A stretch of DNA of 25,827 nucleotides from Ramicandelaber brevisporus (taxonomy: Eukaryota; Kickxellomycota; Ramicandelaberales; Ramicandelaberaceae). A program made the translations under genes and the position numbers. The DNA is taken from positions 1 to 25,827 of the forward strand of contig MU603013.1 in assembly GCA_025201865.1 (NCBI GenBank), given 5' to 3'. Position 1 is the first letter of the stretch. Every line of letters begins with the position of its first letter. Below, piece after piece: positions 1 to 8,799 of this stretch. Under the pieces are notes generated by a model, which saw only the letters and a program-made list of their open reading frames with translations, was not told the DNA's origin and searched no databases.

Positions 1-264
1 GTCCATCAGCCTGTAGTCAAACTTCGGTGGAGCGGTGCCTGGTGCGAGACTGGTGGCCAGCGCCAGCAAGAGCCAGATGGTTGGTCGGACGAGTTTCCTG
101 CAGCCGCGACTGTTGTAGATATAGCTGGTGACCTCATTGATAGTCTTCACACCGGACTGAAGATTGGCACTGATACCACCAGGGATCGCCGCGAGCTCGT
201 CTTGAATGAGATGAAGACCAGCTTCGAGAGCGCCTGCGCAGTTGGTGGATGACGGAACTGGCAT
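1..264 (-). CDS. 5' part of an unrecognised protein gene, cut by the window edge
   Basis: An ATG at 264 (minus strand) opens a frame that stays open for 88 codons to the window edge, so only the N-terminus is visible. The peptide starts MPVPSSTNCAGALEAGL. It has a helical-looking stretch (about residues 10-45), then a basic patch (SRGCRKLVRP, about 51-60). A hydrophobic run (TIWLLLALATSL, about 61-72) follows and could be a single membrane segment. I do not recognise the family. Codon use resembles that of the neighbouring genes, and the frame has no stops over 264 nt, which supports coding. The longer minus-strand frame at 147-413 overlaps it but reads as low-information sequence. The gene may also contain introns beyond the edge. 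Confidence 0.5.
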   Translation of the reverse strand, partial: MPVPSSTNCAGALEAGLHLIQDELAAIPGGISANLQSGVKTINEVTSYIYNSRGCRKLVRPTIWLLLALATSLAPGTAPPKFDYRLMD

Positions 265-869
265 CGTTCAGTTTGATTCGAGAAGAGATGGTCTGATGAG
301 TGAGAAATAGAGTCTGTGGTGAGTATTGTTGATGTGATGATGTTGAAACGGCTGCCTATTCTGGGTCCTGCCGCTCTTTTATCCATTTCAAGCAGGCGGC
401 TTGAACAGAGCAAGGCGACATGAGAAGCATGTTGCCAAAGCCACGAGTGACGCGCCGCAACGACGCCTCTCAGTCTTGCGCATGTCCGAAATCACTGACG
501 CCAGGTTCGCAGCAGGAGTTGGGCTGTCATGCGAAGTCCGACACGGAGCCAGCGCCACGACTGACCCGGCAAAGTCAGAATGACAATTGCTAAAACGGCT
601 CACTTCCGACGCCCTTTACACGAAGAACGACGCCGCATGTCTCATGGCGCTGCCCACTACATTTGGCGTTAGGCGTAGTTGGCGTCCGCAAACAGCCACA
701 TCTTCTCAATTGAGTATTTGGGAACAGGTTATTCTGTTTTGTCCAGTCATGGTAGTCTATGACCAGCTTCTTAATGAGTGATAAGTGTTTCAAAATAGAT
801 TCTAATGAAGTAAATTTGCCTCTAGGAGGGCTTGTTCAAGTAAGCAGTGATTAAAACTTATTGGTAATA
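265..869. other. Intergenic region with no supported gene
   Basis: These 605 bases separate the start of the left-edge gene from the 3' end of the first F-box gene (both minus strand). They should hold the promoter of the former and the 3' UTR of the latter. Open frames on both strands are under about 72 codons, overlap each other and show no recognisable domain. A short inverted repeat (CAAGC...GCTTG) lies at about 388-402. I saw no tRNA. Confidence 0.5.
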
Positions 870-2507
870 TTAACAATAACAAGTGAACTCGTACTTTTCT
901 TCTTCAAAGATAGCACGATACTCGTCCGGACACTCTCGAGTTGACAACCGGGCAAGATTTGGCATTTTCGCAGTCATCGCTAATAGCAGTTCTTGGTTCC
1001 AATCAATAGGCTGCCAGTCGAACGAACGCACACCGCTAATCGCCTTACTTGCGCGTAAGCACTCTATGGTCGCGTCAATATCTACAAAGATAGACTTGTA
1101 TATCCAAAGAGTGTTCAACTGCTGCATCTGAAGGAGATACTTGATGGCTGCTGGTGTAACTGCCATCCGATCTCTGATATGAATCTCAATTTTATGACGA
1201 CGTTCAAGTGGGATTGAACCAAAATCGGCATCAACAACAGCATGCAGCTTGTCAATTCTGAAGATTCGTAAACGCGGCAGTTGTTCCAGAATCTCGTCAA
1301 TCTTGAACACATCATAGCTAAAGTTGTCCACATAAAACACTGTGCTGTTTTGTGTGCCCTGTTCGGCTGGCTCCAAACTGGGGCTGATAGTGAGACACTG
1401 CAACTGTGGATGGAGGCGAATGATGTTCATTAATCGCTCACTGGAGATGACGCCAATATTCAAATACACCAGGTTGGGCCAGTGATAGGAGGGGATTGCA
1501 ACATGGGCATAGTTGCTGAACTCGGGTTTCCAAATGAATCCATCAATGCTGGCACCAATTTGCTCATGATTGTTCTTGCTAGAGACGCATGGTTCCTGGA
1601 TTAGATGCAGGGTGTGCAAACGCGGAAAGCGAACTGGTGCCACATCGTTAAAAACGTAAACCTGAGGCTGTAAGCAGCATGAAATCACCCGAATAGACCC
1701 AAGGCGAGGAAACGTTAGTGCAGCATCATCACTGCCAAAGATACCTTGGAATACCTTCGTCATGCATATCTCTCTACGGTTGATAGCATAAATATTAGTG
1801 AGATATGGCGCCAATGCTTTCACTTGCTGCGCAGTGATAGAGCTGTCAATATTGAGTTGCAATTCCAGTTTTGATCGCTTTGATGGAAATAATGCTTCTA
1901 CAAACTCGATAATCCTCATCCACTGGCCATGGTTAGGCATAGTTTTATAATCTAGACAGCGAATGTTGATACAGGATATGAACACCAACTCATTAATCGC
2001 CTTTGCAATTTCCACCATCTCCACCAGTGCCTTGGTATTATCACTGAGCCTCAGACTCACAATACGCAATGTCTTGATTTGCTGGAGGCATTTTATTAGC
2101 TTGTTGATGCTGTCTGGTCGTGTATATGGACGAATTATAGCAGCTAACTTAGTTGCTCTACTGACATATTTCAGCCAGTCAACTGCAGGTTCCAATAGAC
2201 GAATATCAGGCAGCAAAGGGTCAATCAAGCGAACATATTGACCATACTTTTTAAACCACTGTTCAAAGTTGTCACGGTCTCCGTATCGGTAGCAGGATTC
2301 CAGGTCATACCAAACGCGATGAATGAACAAGTTGTAAAAGGAGCGACTGACAGAGAGAATTCTTGCCGCTTCCTTTGGCTGGAAGTACAAACTGGTTTCC
2401 TCGGCCAACTCATGTGGCAAGTAGAGAAGAGGAAGTGTGGACTGCTCGCTCTGGAGCTGCTGCAACACTTGCTGACTGTCGTTACTGTTGTTAGTACTCG
2501 TTGTCAT
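870..2507 (-). CDS. F-box-like / leucine-rich-repeat protein (tandem paralogue 1)
   Basis: This encodes 545 residues from the ATG at 2507. An upstream in-frame extension to 2528 begins with TTG and is not used. After a Ser/Asn/Gln-rich leader comes an F-box-like motif at about residues 27-68 (LPLLYLPHELAEETSLYF, then RILSVSRSFYNLF and RVW). The remaining 450 residues carry irregular leucine-rich segments of the kind that fold into an LRR solenoid. F-box proteins usually dock on Skp1 in SCF ubiquitin ligases and use the repeats to bind substrates; that role is inferred here. The protein ends in Cys-Tyr-Cys. It is clearly homologous along its whole length to the gene at 3026-4699: shared FPSKRSKLEL/HPSKKSKLEL, ALAPY, VTPAA/MTPSA, FVDIDATI/FVDNDETI and CP(D/N)E(Y/H)RA. 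Confidence 0.85.
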   Translation of the reverse strand: MTTSTNNSNDSQQVLQQLQSEQSTLPLLYLPHELAEETSLYFQPKEAARILSVSRSFYNLFIHRVWYDLESCYRYGDRDNFEQWFKKYGQYVRLIDPLLPDIRLLEPAVDWLKYVSRATKLAAIIRPYTRPDSINKLIKCLQQIKTLRIVSLRLSDNTKALVEMVEIAKAINELVFISCINIRCLDYKTMPNHGQWMRIIEFVEALFPSKRSKLELQLNIDSSITAQQVKALAPYLTNIYAINRREICMTKVFQGIFGSDDAALTFPRLGSIRVISCCLQPQVYVFNDVAPVRFPRLHTLHLIQEPCVSSKNNHEQIGASIDGFIWKPEFSNYAHVAIPSYHWPNLVYLNIGVISSERLMNIIRLHPQLQCLTISPSLEPAEQGTQNSTVFYVDNFSYDVFKIDEILEQLPRLRIFRIDKLHAVVDADFGSIPLERRHKIEIHIRDRMAVTPAAIKYLLQMQQLNTLWIYKSIFVDIDATIECLRASKAISGVRSFDWQPIDWNQELLLAMTAKMPNLARLSTRECPDEYRAIFEEEKYEFTCYC

Positions 2508-2513
2508 ACTGAG

Positions 2514-2541
2514 AGTTGTAAGTTGCAAGTTGCAAGTTGTA
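2514..2541. repeat. Four tandem heptamers next to the F-box 1 start
   Basis: Four exact 7-bp units of AGTTGYA sit head to tail (variants TA, CA, CA, TA), ending 6 bp upstream of the ATG at 2507. They lie in the presumed 5' UTR of the first F-box gene. Confidence 0.8.
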
Positions 2542-2671
2542 AGTTTTGTGGGAGAAATAATTTGTGCTAGTTTGTGAGAGAAAGAGAGAGTGGAGACGGA
2601 GGAGACGGGTGATCAAAGCGAGTCCCAAACTCGGTTGACCCAGGCCGTAGAGTCACCCACAGCGCCGCAAC

Positions 2672-2679
2672 TTACGTAA
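2672..2679. promoter_or_regulatory. Palindromic TTACGTAA, candidate bZIP site upstream of F-box 1
   Basis: The perfect 8-bp palindrome TTACGTAA lies about 165 bp upstream of the ATG of the first F-box gene. This octamer is a classic bZIP-type core (CREB/C-EBP/Yap-like). One octamer is weak evidence; use as a promoter element is inference. Confidence 0.25.
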
Positions 2680-2720
2680 CGTGTGAATTACGATGACATC
2701 TTGTTGATAGTGAGTGGACT

Positions 2721-2966
2721 CTAAATATAGATTCGACGGTAGCGGACTTCCTCACGGATATTTGGAGTATGCTCCAGAATCTCATCCATTTTTGATGATA
2801 TCATTGGTGTAATATGAGGTTGTGTGCCTCCACTATGTTCTGATGATAAGTTTCTGTTAAATAACTCACCCAGTGGATGAACAGATGTGGACAATTGCGA
2901 TATGAATGCAAACTGCCACAGAACGAGTACTATAATAAAGTGAGATAATAAAGTCAATCGTCGCAT
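2721..2966 (-). CDS. Possible small secreted protein (81 residues)
   Basis: An ATG-initiated frame of 81 codons lies between the two F-box genes, on the same strand. Its N-terminus has the layout of a signal peptide: a basic start (MRRLTLLSHF), a hydrophobic core (IIVLVLWQFAFI), then a small polar stretch (SQLSTS) where cleavage would be expected at about residue 28. The mature part is hydrophilic, has no cysteines and ends in basic/aromatic residues (RYRRIYI). I recognise no family. A GTGAGT hexamer after codon 32 could be a splice donor, so the true 3' part may differ. Chance ORFs of this length occur; the signal-like N-terminus is the main support. Confidence 0.35.
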   Translation of the reverse strand: MRRLTLLSHFIIVLVLWQFAFISQLSTSVHPLGELFNRNLSSEHSGGTQPHITPMISSKMDEILEHTPNIREEVRYRRIYI

Positions 2967-3025
2967 TGTTTAGTTTGATCTTACTCGCAACTACTATTAA
3001 CATCAAATAGCTATGTGAATGGTGC

Positions 3026-4699
3026 TCAACAATGAAACCGACATTTTGCTTCAAATACGGCACGATGTTCATTTGGACACTTTCGTGCTATGAACCGTTC
3101 CAAATGAGACATCTTCTCTGTGACAGCGAGTGTCAAATCCTGATGCCACTCAATCGGATACCAATAAAGCCACATGGCTCCGCACGTTGCAGCACTATTT
3201 TGGAGTAATTGAATGGTCTCGTCATTATCCACGAACACACATTCCCTGAATGTTATATTGAGCAACTGTGGCATCTGCAGAATATAGGCAGCTGCAGATG
3301 GTGTCATTGACATTTGACAACCAATGGTAATATTAATGTAATACCGACGCTTCATTGGAATCGCACTTGGATCGGCAACAATTCTTGAGTTTAACCGTCC
3401 AATCGTGAACTCCACAAGGTGAGGTAAACGATCCAGAATAGTATCAAGTTGGAACTCATCGTGGTTGTATTTTGAAGCATCGTTTTCTACGGGCATATCC
3501 GAGTACTCCGATCCAACAATGAGTTGCTCAAGCTGCGGATTACAAAAGATAATATCCATCAGAATGGAAGAAGAAACGATGCCAACGGTCAAGTCTGTCA
3601 AACAATCCCAATATTGAGGAGGAATAATGATATGAGGGTAGCCAGAGTATTCATGTTTCCAATTGTACGTCTCATGCTCATGTCTTCTTGGATCATCACG
3701 GCCTAGCAAGCTGCATGAGCCAATGTCAAATTTAAGACGCTCTAGCTGCGGGAGTCGACTAGGTGTAATGCACTCTATACCATAATTTTCACCACTGAAA
3801 CAACACGATTTCATTTCCAGTACTTTTAACTGTGGAAACACTAGGAATTCTCCATCTTTGCCCATTATACTAAAAAATTCATCAGCCAAGTACGCTGAAC
3901 AGACAAATTTTTCATATGCCCCAAGTTCAACAATATATGGTGCCAGTGCTCGTACATCCACCTCGTCAAAATAAGTGTTAAAATCCATCTTCAACTCCAG
4001 CTTGGATTTCTTTGATGGATGCAACAAATCGACAAACTCGGCAGCTCGCTTCCACTCACTTTCCGTTTCATCTGCATAAAATTCAATTCTGAACTTACAT
4101 GTGATACATTCCAAATAATGAAGCCCATTGATTGCAACCGTCAAGTCGTCATACTTTACGGCTGTGTCATATTCATCAAAGCGCAAGTCCAGCGTTCGCA
4201 GCATCTCATATTGCCTAATCGACCTTATCATCGTTTCGGCCATTTTAACTGTGGTATCTTCGTGAATACTGAGTTTCAGATGCGCTGCATGCTTGACAAA
4301 TGGCAACCAGTCGAATTTGAACAAACCCTCTGTGTAATCGGTATAGTCCATGCTGCGCACAAAATGGCCGTATCTTTCAAGCAAGTGTCGTTTCACTTCA
4401 GTATCTCTGATGGCAGTAAAAGTGTTCAAGCGAACCCAAACACGAGGAAGGAACAGGCTGTGGAAAGAACGGCTGACTCTGAGCAGTTTGGCTGCAGCCC
4501 GTCCCTCAAAGTACAGACTGATCTCTTCTGCTAGTTCGATTGGCAGGTATAGCAAGGGTAGAGCTGACTGCTGCTGTTGTTTGAGCTCATCTGGTTGTTC
4601 GTGTTCGTCGTTTGTCATCGCCGTGTGAGTTAGATTAACTTTTGGTAACGGAGTTGATGGAGTGAATGAATACAAACTCCGCCTCAAAGTCGACTCCAT
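3026..4699 (-). CDS. F-box-like / leucine-rich-repeat protein (tandem paralogue 2)
   Basis: This encodes 557 residues from the ATG at 4699. A second in-frame ATG at 4618 gives an N-terminus (MTNDEHEQPDELKQ) closer in length to paralogue 1. That may be the real start, because 4699 is only 42 bp from the inferred SPT8 stop. The F-box-like motif reads LPLLYLPIELAEEISLYF...KLLRVSRSFHSLFLPRVW, followed by a long leucine-rich region. The C-terminus ends FHC, paralleling the CYC end of paralogue 1. The two genes are tandem duplicates on the same strand, now divergent over most of their length but still sharing blocks such as SKLEL, ALAPYI, VGIVSSS/IGVISSE and the C-terminal CP(N/D)E(H/Y)RA. A role as a substrate adaptor of an SCF-type ligase is inferred from the motif, not shown. 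Confidence 0.85.
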   Translation of the reverse strand: MESTLRRSLYSFTPSTPLPKVNLTHTAMTNDEHEQPDELKQQQQSALPLLYLPIELAEEISLYFEGRAAAKLLRVSRSFHSLFLPRVWVRLNTFTAIRDTEVKRHLLERYGHFVRSMDYTDYTEGLFKFDWLPFVKHAAHLKLSIHEDTTVKMAETMIRSIRQYEMLRTLDLRFDEYDTAVKYDDLTVAINGLHYLECITCKFRIEFYADETESEWKRAAEFVDLLHPSKKSKLELKMDFNTYFDEVDVRALAPYIVELGAYEKFVCSAYLADEFFSIMGKDGEFLVFPQLKVLEMKSCCFSGENYGIECITPSRLPQLERLKFDIGSCSLLGRDDPRRHEHETYNWKHEYSGYPHIIIPPQYWDCLTDLTVGIVSSSILMDIIFCNPQLEQLIVGSEYSDMPVENDASKYNHDEFQLDTILDRLPHLVEFTIGRLNSRIVADPSAIPMKRRYYINITIGCQMSMTPSAAAYILQMPQLLNITFRECVFVDNDETIQLLQNSAATCGAMWLYWYPIEWHQDLTLAVTEKMSHLERFIARKCPNEHRAVFEAKCRFHC

Positions 4700-4741
4700 A
4701 GTAAACAATCAATCTGGCTGTAATTCAACTATTCATCTCTA

Positions 4742-7071
4742 TCAGCTCGTCAGACAGTATGCTGTGGCAATAATGAGGATCAATACTATGAAAAGGTAAA
4801 ACAATAGAGTTAATATTCAAAAGTGTGACAAAAGTAACACTCACCGTTGCCTGGTGATGTTTCCCATCCTCGATTACCGTTAGCAGCCACTACGAACCGA
4901 CTCGATTCATCCACCAGAAGCTTGCTCAGCATTCCACCGCCGTTATGGACACCCGGCGCAACTTTAAATGGCAATGTCTTTGTGCCCAGATCGATATCCA
5001 GATGCCATACTCTCAAAATGTCGTTGGATGCAACCAGGACATGTTTTCCTGTGGACATTGCGACAACTTGAGAAACAGGACCAGTTGCTCCAGGCAGTCG
5101 AAGAGTGCGCAGTATTCTACGAGACGACCAATCCCACTCTTCAACAGTGCAGTTTCGTCGACCAACATACACCTTTGTGCCATCGTAGCTCCAGCTTGAT
5201 GTGAGTGCCCATGGCGGAGTAGAGTCGGGAACATTGAGAGACGCGACTGGATCCTTTGCACGCAAATCCCAGATTTTACAAGCGCCATCATAACTCGTTG
5301 TTAGTAGCATTCCGCCGTTGCCGCTGTTGGAGCCGGCTGGAGATGTTGCAGCAGCCTGGGTTGACGATTTTGGCCAGAACTCAGCATGGGTGATCTGACT
5401 AGAATGACTGTGCATTTCTCTGGACACTGCGCCAATGTCCATGTCCCAGTATACAAGCGATTTATCCCAAGACCCACTGACCAGTCCGTGTTCATCAGGC
5501 GATATTTGCAGTACAGATACATTTGAAGCATGATGTTTCAAGTCAACTATTCTTCTACCCTCGTCATGCCGCACTGTCCAGATGTTGATTATTCCTGAAC
5601 TGGTGCCACCAGCAGCCCATAGTGCTTCAGACTGAACAGCCAATGCATACACAGGTGACAATAGATCGTTTCTCCTCAATACACTAGTACTAGCCTTTAC
5701 ACTCATCAATTTCTTTGTGTTTAGCTGAGATGCATTTGGATCATTTTTATTTAATTGCTGCTGCTTTTCATGATGCTTTTGACTGAAATGACCAATTGGA
5801 TTGTCATCATTCTCCCAGTATGACAGCAACACTCCTGAACTAGTCACATTAACTGGTCTACCTTGTCGCTGTCCTTGTGTTAGCGGAGTCTTCACTCCCA
5901 ATGATGCGTAGAAATCCCATTTTCTAATGTAGCCATCTTCACATCCAGTAAATACATATCGCATGTCACGAGTGGCTGCAACTGAGTACACGCCGGATGG
6001 ATGCAACGCTGCAGCTATTGGATACACATCTAAATTCTTGGGTGGATTATCGATTGATTTTGGACGCAGTCTGAGTGGTTGAAGCCAAGGCTGTTCATAG
6101 ATTGTTAATTTACCTTGCGGAGCTTGTTTAATAACTTTGGAAGGTGTTGCAGTGTTTGAGGATAGCTTTGTTTTCGCTGTAAGTGAATTGTTATTGTTGT
6201 TATTGTTGCCGTTATTATTATTGGTTGAATCTGTAGACCTTTGTTCAGGAGAAGGGGAGATGTGAGTGCCAAATAGATCATTGTCCAATTCATCATCATC
6301 ATTATCAAAGTTAGTAATGTCCAATTCTCGCTGCAATTCCATTTCCAAATCTCTAAACTCTTCATAATTTATGTCCATACTACTAACAACTGCCGCTGTA
6401 ACTGACTCCATAGTTGCTGCAGTTGTTGCTGAGCTGTTTAATATGTCGATAAGTGATGTTTCTGGATTAATTGAATTGTTCCTTGCACTGACACTTAATA
6501 AAGGTATATTATTAACTGCTGCTGCTGATGAAGTTGTAGTTGTAGTTGTAGTTGTAGTTGTAGTTGTAGTTGTAGTAGTTGCTGTAGTTGAAGCAGCTGC
6601 AGTGGTTGTGGTGGTTGTTGTCATTGTGGTAGTGACTTGTTGATGACTGGAGTTTGATGCATCAACTTCTTCCATGTCATCTTCTTCCTCATCTTCATCA
6701 TCTTCCTGGATGTCACCAAATAAATCCGTCATCCCATCATCACCATCATTATCATCGTCGTCGTCATCATCACCATCACCATCAACGCCATCACCATCAT
6801 CATCAGCCTCCGCCTCACCATCTGCCGTGTTATCTCCGTCGAATGATCCAAACACTCCATCATTAGCCTCTGTATCGTTCATATGGGTTCGTCTGCTGTC
6901 TCCAAAGTTGCCCAATTCTGACAATGGGTTCTCCACTTCTTCGACCAGTGCACCACCGCTCACGTCGTCTTCATCAACCTCGATATCGACATCAAGCTCA
7001 CCGTCTCCAAACAGATCACCAAAGTCATCGTCTGCTCCTCCTCCTGTTGCTGCTGCCGCTGTTGAGTCCAT
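4742..7071 (-). CDS. SPT8: SAGA complex subunit Spt8 (WD40 protein), two exons
   Basis: Spt8 is a WD-repeat subunit of the SAGA coactivator complex that helps contact TBP in the nucleus. Exon 1 (7071-4845) plus exon 2 (4785-4742) gives about 756 residues. Residues 1-140 are Asp/Glu-rich, followed by poly-Thr (about 147-180) and an Asn-rich linker. From about 345 come WD-type repeats: GCEDGYIRKWDF, SGSWDKSLVYWDM, TTSYDGACKIWDLR, VYVGRRNCTVEEWDW. The block PPWALTSSWSYDGTKVYVGRRN and the C-terminal RFVVAANGNRGWE are typical of fungal Spt8. Reading straight on stops at 4810 right after a GTGAGT donor; splicing 4844-4786 (59 nt, TTAAC branch-like, TTTTCATAG acceptor) gives a terminus in VLILIIATAYCLTS. 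The gene is head to head with RPN9. Confidence 0.85.
4786..4844 (-). other. SPT8: Predicted 59-nt intron in SPT8
   Basis: On the minus strand the donor is GTGAGT at 4844-4839. A branch-like ATATTAAC lies about midway, and the intron ends with a pyrimidine-rich CCTTTTCATAG at 4787-4786. Splicing joins a split codon (G|TA, Val) and leads to a TGA at 4744-4742. The size fits fungal introns. The next CAG acceptor, about 23 nt further on (around 4763), would give a shorter tail. Confidence 0.65.
6533..6576. repeat. Hexamer microsatellite coding poly-Thr in SPT8
   Basis: About seven tandem GTTGTA units (ACTACA on the coding strand) encode the poly-threonine run at about residues 165-180 of Spt8. 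Confidence 0.85.
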
Positions 7072-7134
7072 CTGTTTCTCGGCTCAAGTGTGTCTGTGTG
7101 TCTGTGTGTTTATTCGAATTGTTATTATTCGTTC

Positions 7135-7158
7135 GTTTTTGTTTTTGTTTTTGTTTTT
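7135..7158. repeat. Four GTTTTT units
   Basis: Four perfect tandem copies of GTTTTT lie in the SPT8-RPN9 divergent promoter. Confidence 0.9.
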
Positions 7159-7306
7159 GCTGCGAGTCAGGCTCGATCGAGTCTTCTGCCTCTTGTTGCT
7201 GACGCGTTCTGCTTTTTTACCAAAGTCAATCCACATACAACGACATCGCCAACACCACCTACCACCACCACCACCAACAACAACAGCAACAGTATCAACA
7301 AACCAC

Positions 7307-7330
7307 TCAGTCAGTCAGTCAGTCAGTCAG
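7307..7330. repeat. Six TCAG units in the RPN9 leader
   Basis: Six perfect TCAG tetramers end 6 bp before the RPN9 start codon, in the likely 5' UTR. Confidence 0.9.
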
Positions 7331-7336
7331 CCATCT

Positions 7337-8671
7337 ATGGACTCTGAGGCACAAGTTACCAACGCGTTGCGCACAATTGCTAGTCGTGCGCCAGCTTCTC
7401 TTCAACCGCAGCTTCACGAGCTGGCCGCGCTGTACAGTGGCAAGCTCTGGCACCAGCTCACTGTATCAACGGAGACCATCTTCCTGCGCAATGAGGAGGC
7501 CAAGCCATTCCTGATTGATTTGTACAGCCAGTTTGTTGCACATTGGGCACGCCACATGAACCAGCTTAAGCGTGCTTCACTGGCTGCGGTTGCCTCCCGC
7601 CAGCTGTTTGATGCTGCCAAAGCTCGTGATTTCATGAAGGAGGTTGCCGCCAGTATTGAGAAGGATGCTTCTGGCAGCAGCGGTGGCAGCAGCAGTGGCG
7701 CTAATGTGGCTTCATCCAGTGCTGGCCGTAGCAGTGGCAGTGGCGGAGCTAAATCAGGTCCAGGTGGATTGGCTGTTGAAGCACAGCAGGCTCACATTTT
7801 AGCATTGTTGGAGGCAGCAGAATATCAGTTACATTTGGGTGAGTACAATGCAGCCAAGGATGTGATTGAATCCAGTGCGGTTGCTCTCGATGGAATGCTG
7901 ACTGTCGATAACATTGTCAATGCAACCAGATACAGAGTTGCAGCTGAGTCTCACAAAAATCATGCAGAGTTTAGTGATTATTACACAAACTCTCTTTTGT
8001 ATTTGGCATATGCAGGCGACTTGAACAACCTGAGTGTTCCAGGCAGCGTGGTTGCGACATCGGTTAAAGATGATTTGGCAGCGCGCGCAAGTGATTTGAT
8101 TGTTGCTGGTCTGCTGAGTGATACCATTTACTCTTTTGGTGAACTGATTCAGCATCCGATTTTAAATTATCTCGCTGGAACTCCAAAGGAATGGCTGCGC
8201 AATCTGTTGGCGGCTTTCTCCACTGGTGACATTGGCAAACTGGAGAGTCTTGCTGCCGCTCATTTTGACACTGAGCAGATCCTTCAAGAGCATGCGGGAT
8301 TCCTGCGTGAAAAGATGTGCTTGCTTGCTCTGGTGGAAAATATTTTCCAGCGCGGCACTGCAGCTGCATCAACTCCAGCCGAGATTGCAGGCAGCGGCGG
8401 AGTGTTGACATTCAATGAGATTGCGCAGTTTGGCAAGCTCCAACTAATTCAAGTTGAGCACCTGGTTATGAAGGCACTGTCTCTTGGCTTGATCAAGGGC
8501 TCAATTGATCAAATTGCACAGTCCGTTTGCATCACCTGGGTTATGCCTCGCTATCTGGATATCACCCAAATTGCGACTGTTAGAGACAGAATCACTAACT
8601 GGGAAGGCCATGTCGCCAACACCGTCACCTTTGTTGAATCCACCGCCGAGGAACTCATTGCTCAGGCTTAA
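7337..8671 (+). CDS. RPN9: 26S proteasome lid subunit Rpn9 / PSMD13
   Basis: Rpn9 is a PCI-domain scaffold subunit of the 19S regulatory particle lid. The ATG at 7337 gives 444 residues (yeast and human proteins are roughly 380-390). The frame is open upstream to 6674, but that extension is the reverse of the acidic SPT8 N-terminus and is excluded. An N-terminal helical repeat region has LYSGKLWHQLT and FLIDLYSQFV. The PCI region spans about 270-410 (IYSFGELIQHPIL, LREKMCLLALVENIF, then winged-helix FNEIAQFGKL...VEHLVMKALSLGLIKGSIDQ). The C-terminal helix carries WVMPRYLDITQI. A Gly/Ser-rich insert at about 110-146 and a smaller Ala/Gly insert at 339-356 account for the extra length. It converges on the SerRS gene with 128 bp between stops. 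Confidence 0.95.
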   Translation: MDSEAQVTNALRTIASRAPASLQPQLHELAALYSGKLWHQLTVSTETIFLRNEEAKPFLIDLYSQFVAHWARHMNQLKRASLAAVASRQLFDAAKARDFMKEVAASIEKDASGSSGGSSSGANVASSSAGRSSGSGGAKSGPGGLAVEAQQAHILALLEAAEYQLHLGEYNAAKDVIESSAVALDGMLTVDNIVNATRYRVAAESHKNHAEFSDYYTNSLLYLAYAGDLNNLSVPGSVVATSVKDDLAARASDLIVAGLLSDTIYSFGELIQHPILNYLAGTPKEWLRNLLAAFSTGDIGKLESLAAAHFDTEQILQEHAGFLREKMCLLALVENIFQRGTAAASTPAEIAGSGGVLTFNEIAQFGKLQLIQVEHLVMKALSLGLIKGSIDQIAQSVCITWVMPRYLDITQIATVRDRITNWEGHVANTVTFVESTAEELIAQA

Positions 8672-8799
8672 ATTTCAATATCATCCAATAGCTTGTTTGA
8701 CTTTAAAAAAGGCACTTTACTTCTTTATAACTCTATGTTTCTATGTTTCTATCCTAAAAACTAAAGAGACAATTATGCTTTATGTCTAATTTATTTATA

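Larger units (their letters stand above)
7072..7336. promoter_or_regulatory. Divergent promoter of SPT8 and RPN9
   Basis: The two ATGs are 265 bp apart and point away from each other, so this interval must hold both 5' UTRs and promoters. It contains TGTGTCTG-rich sequence near SPT8, GTTTTT repeats, ACC/CAA-rich stretches and TCAG repeats just before RPN9. I see no clear TATA box. Confidence 0.6.

Noticed and set aside
2508-2528. Upstream TTG start for F-box 1 (likewise 4700-4708 for F-box 2)
   Set aside because: A eukaryotic nuclear gene is expected to start at ATG, and suitable ATGs follow immediately.
6674-7336. N-terminal extension of RPN9 rich in Ser/Pro
   Set aside because: It is the reverse strand of the acidic SPT8 N-terminus and the promoter repeats. 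Rpn9 similarity begins at the ATG at 7337.
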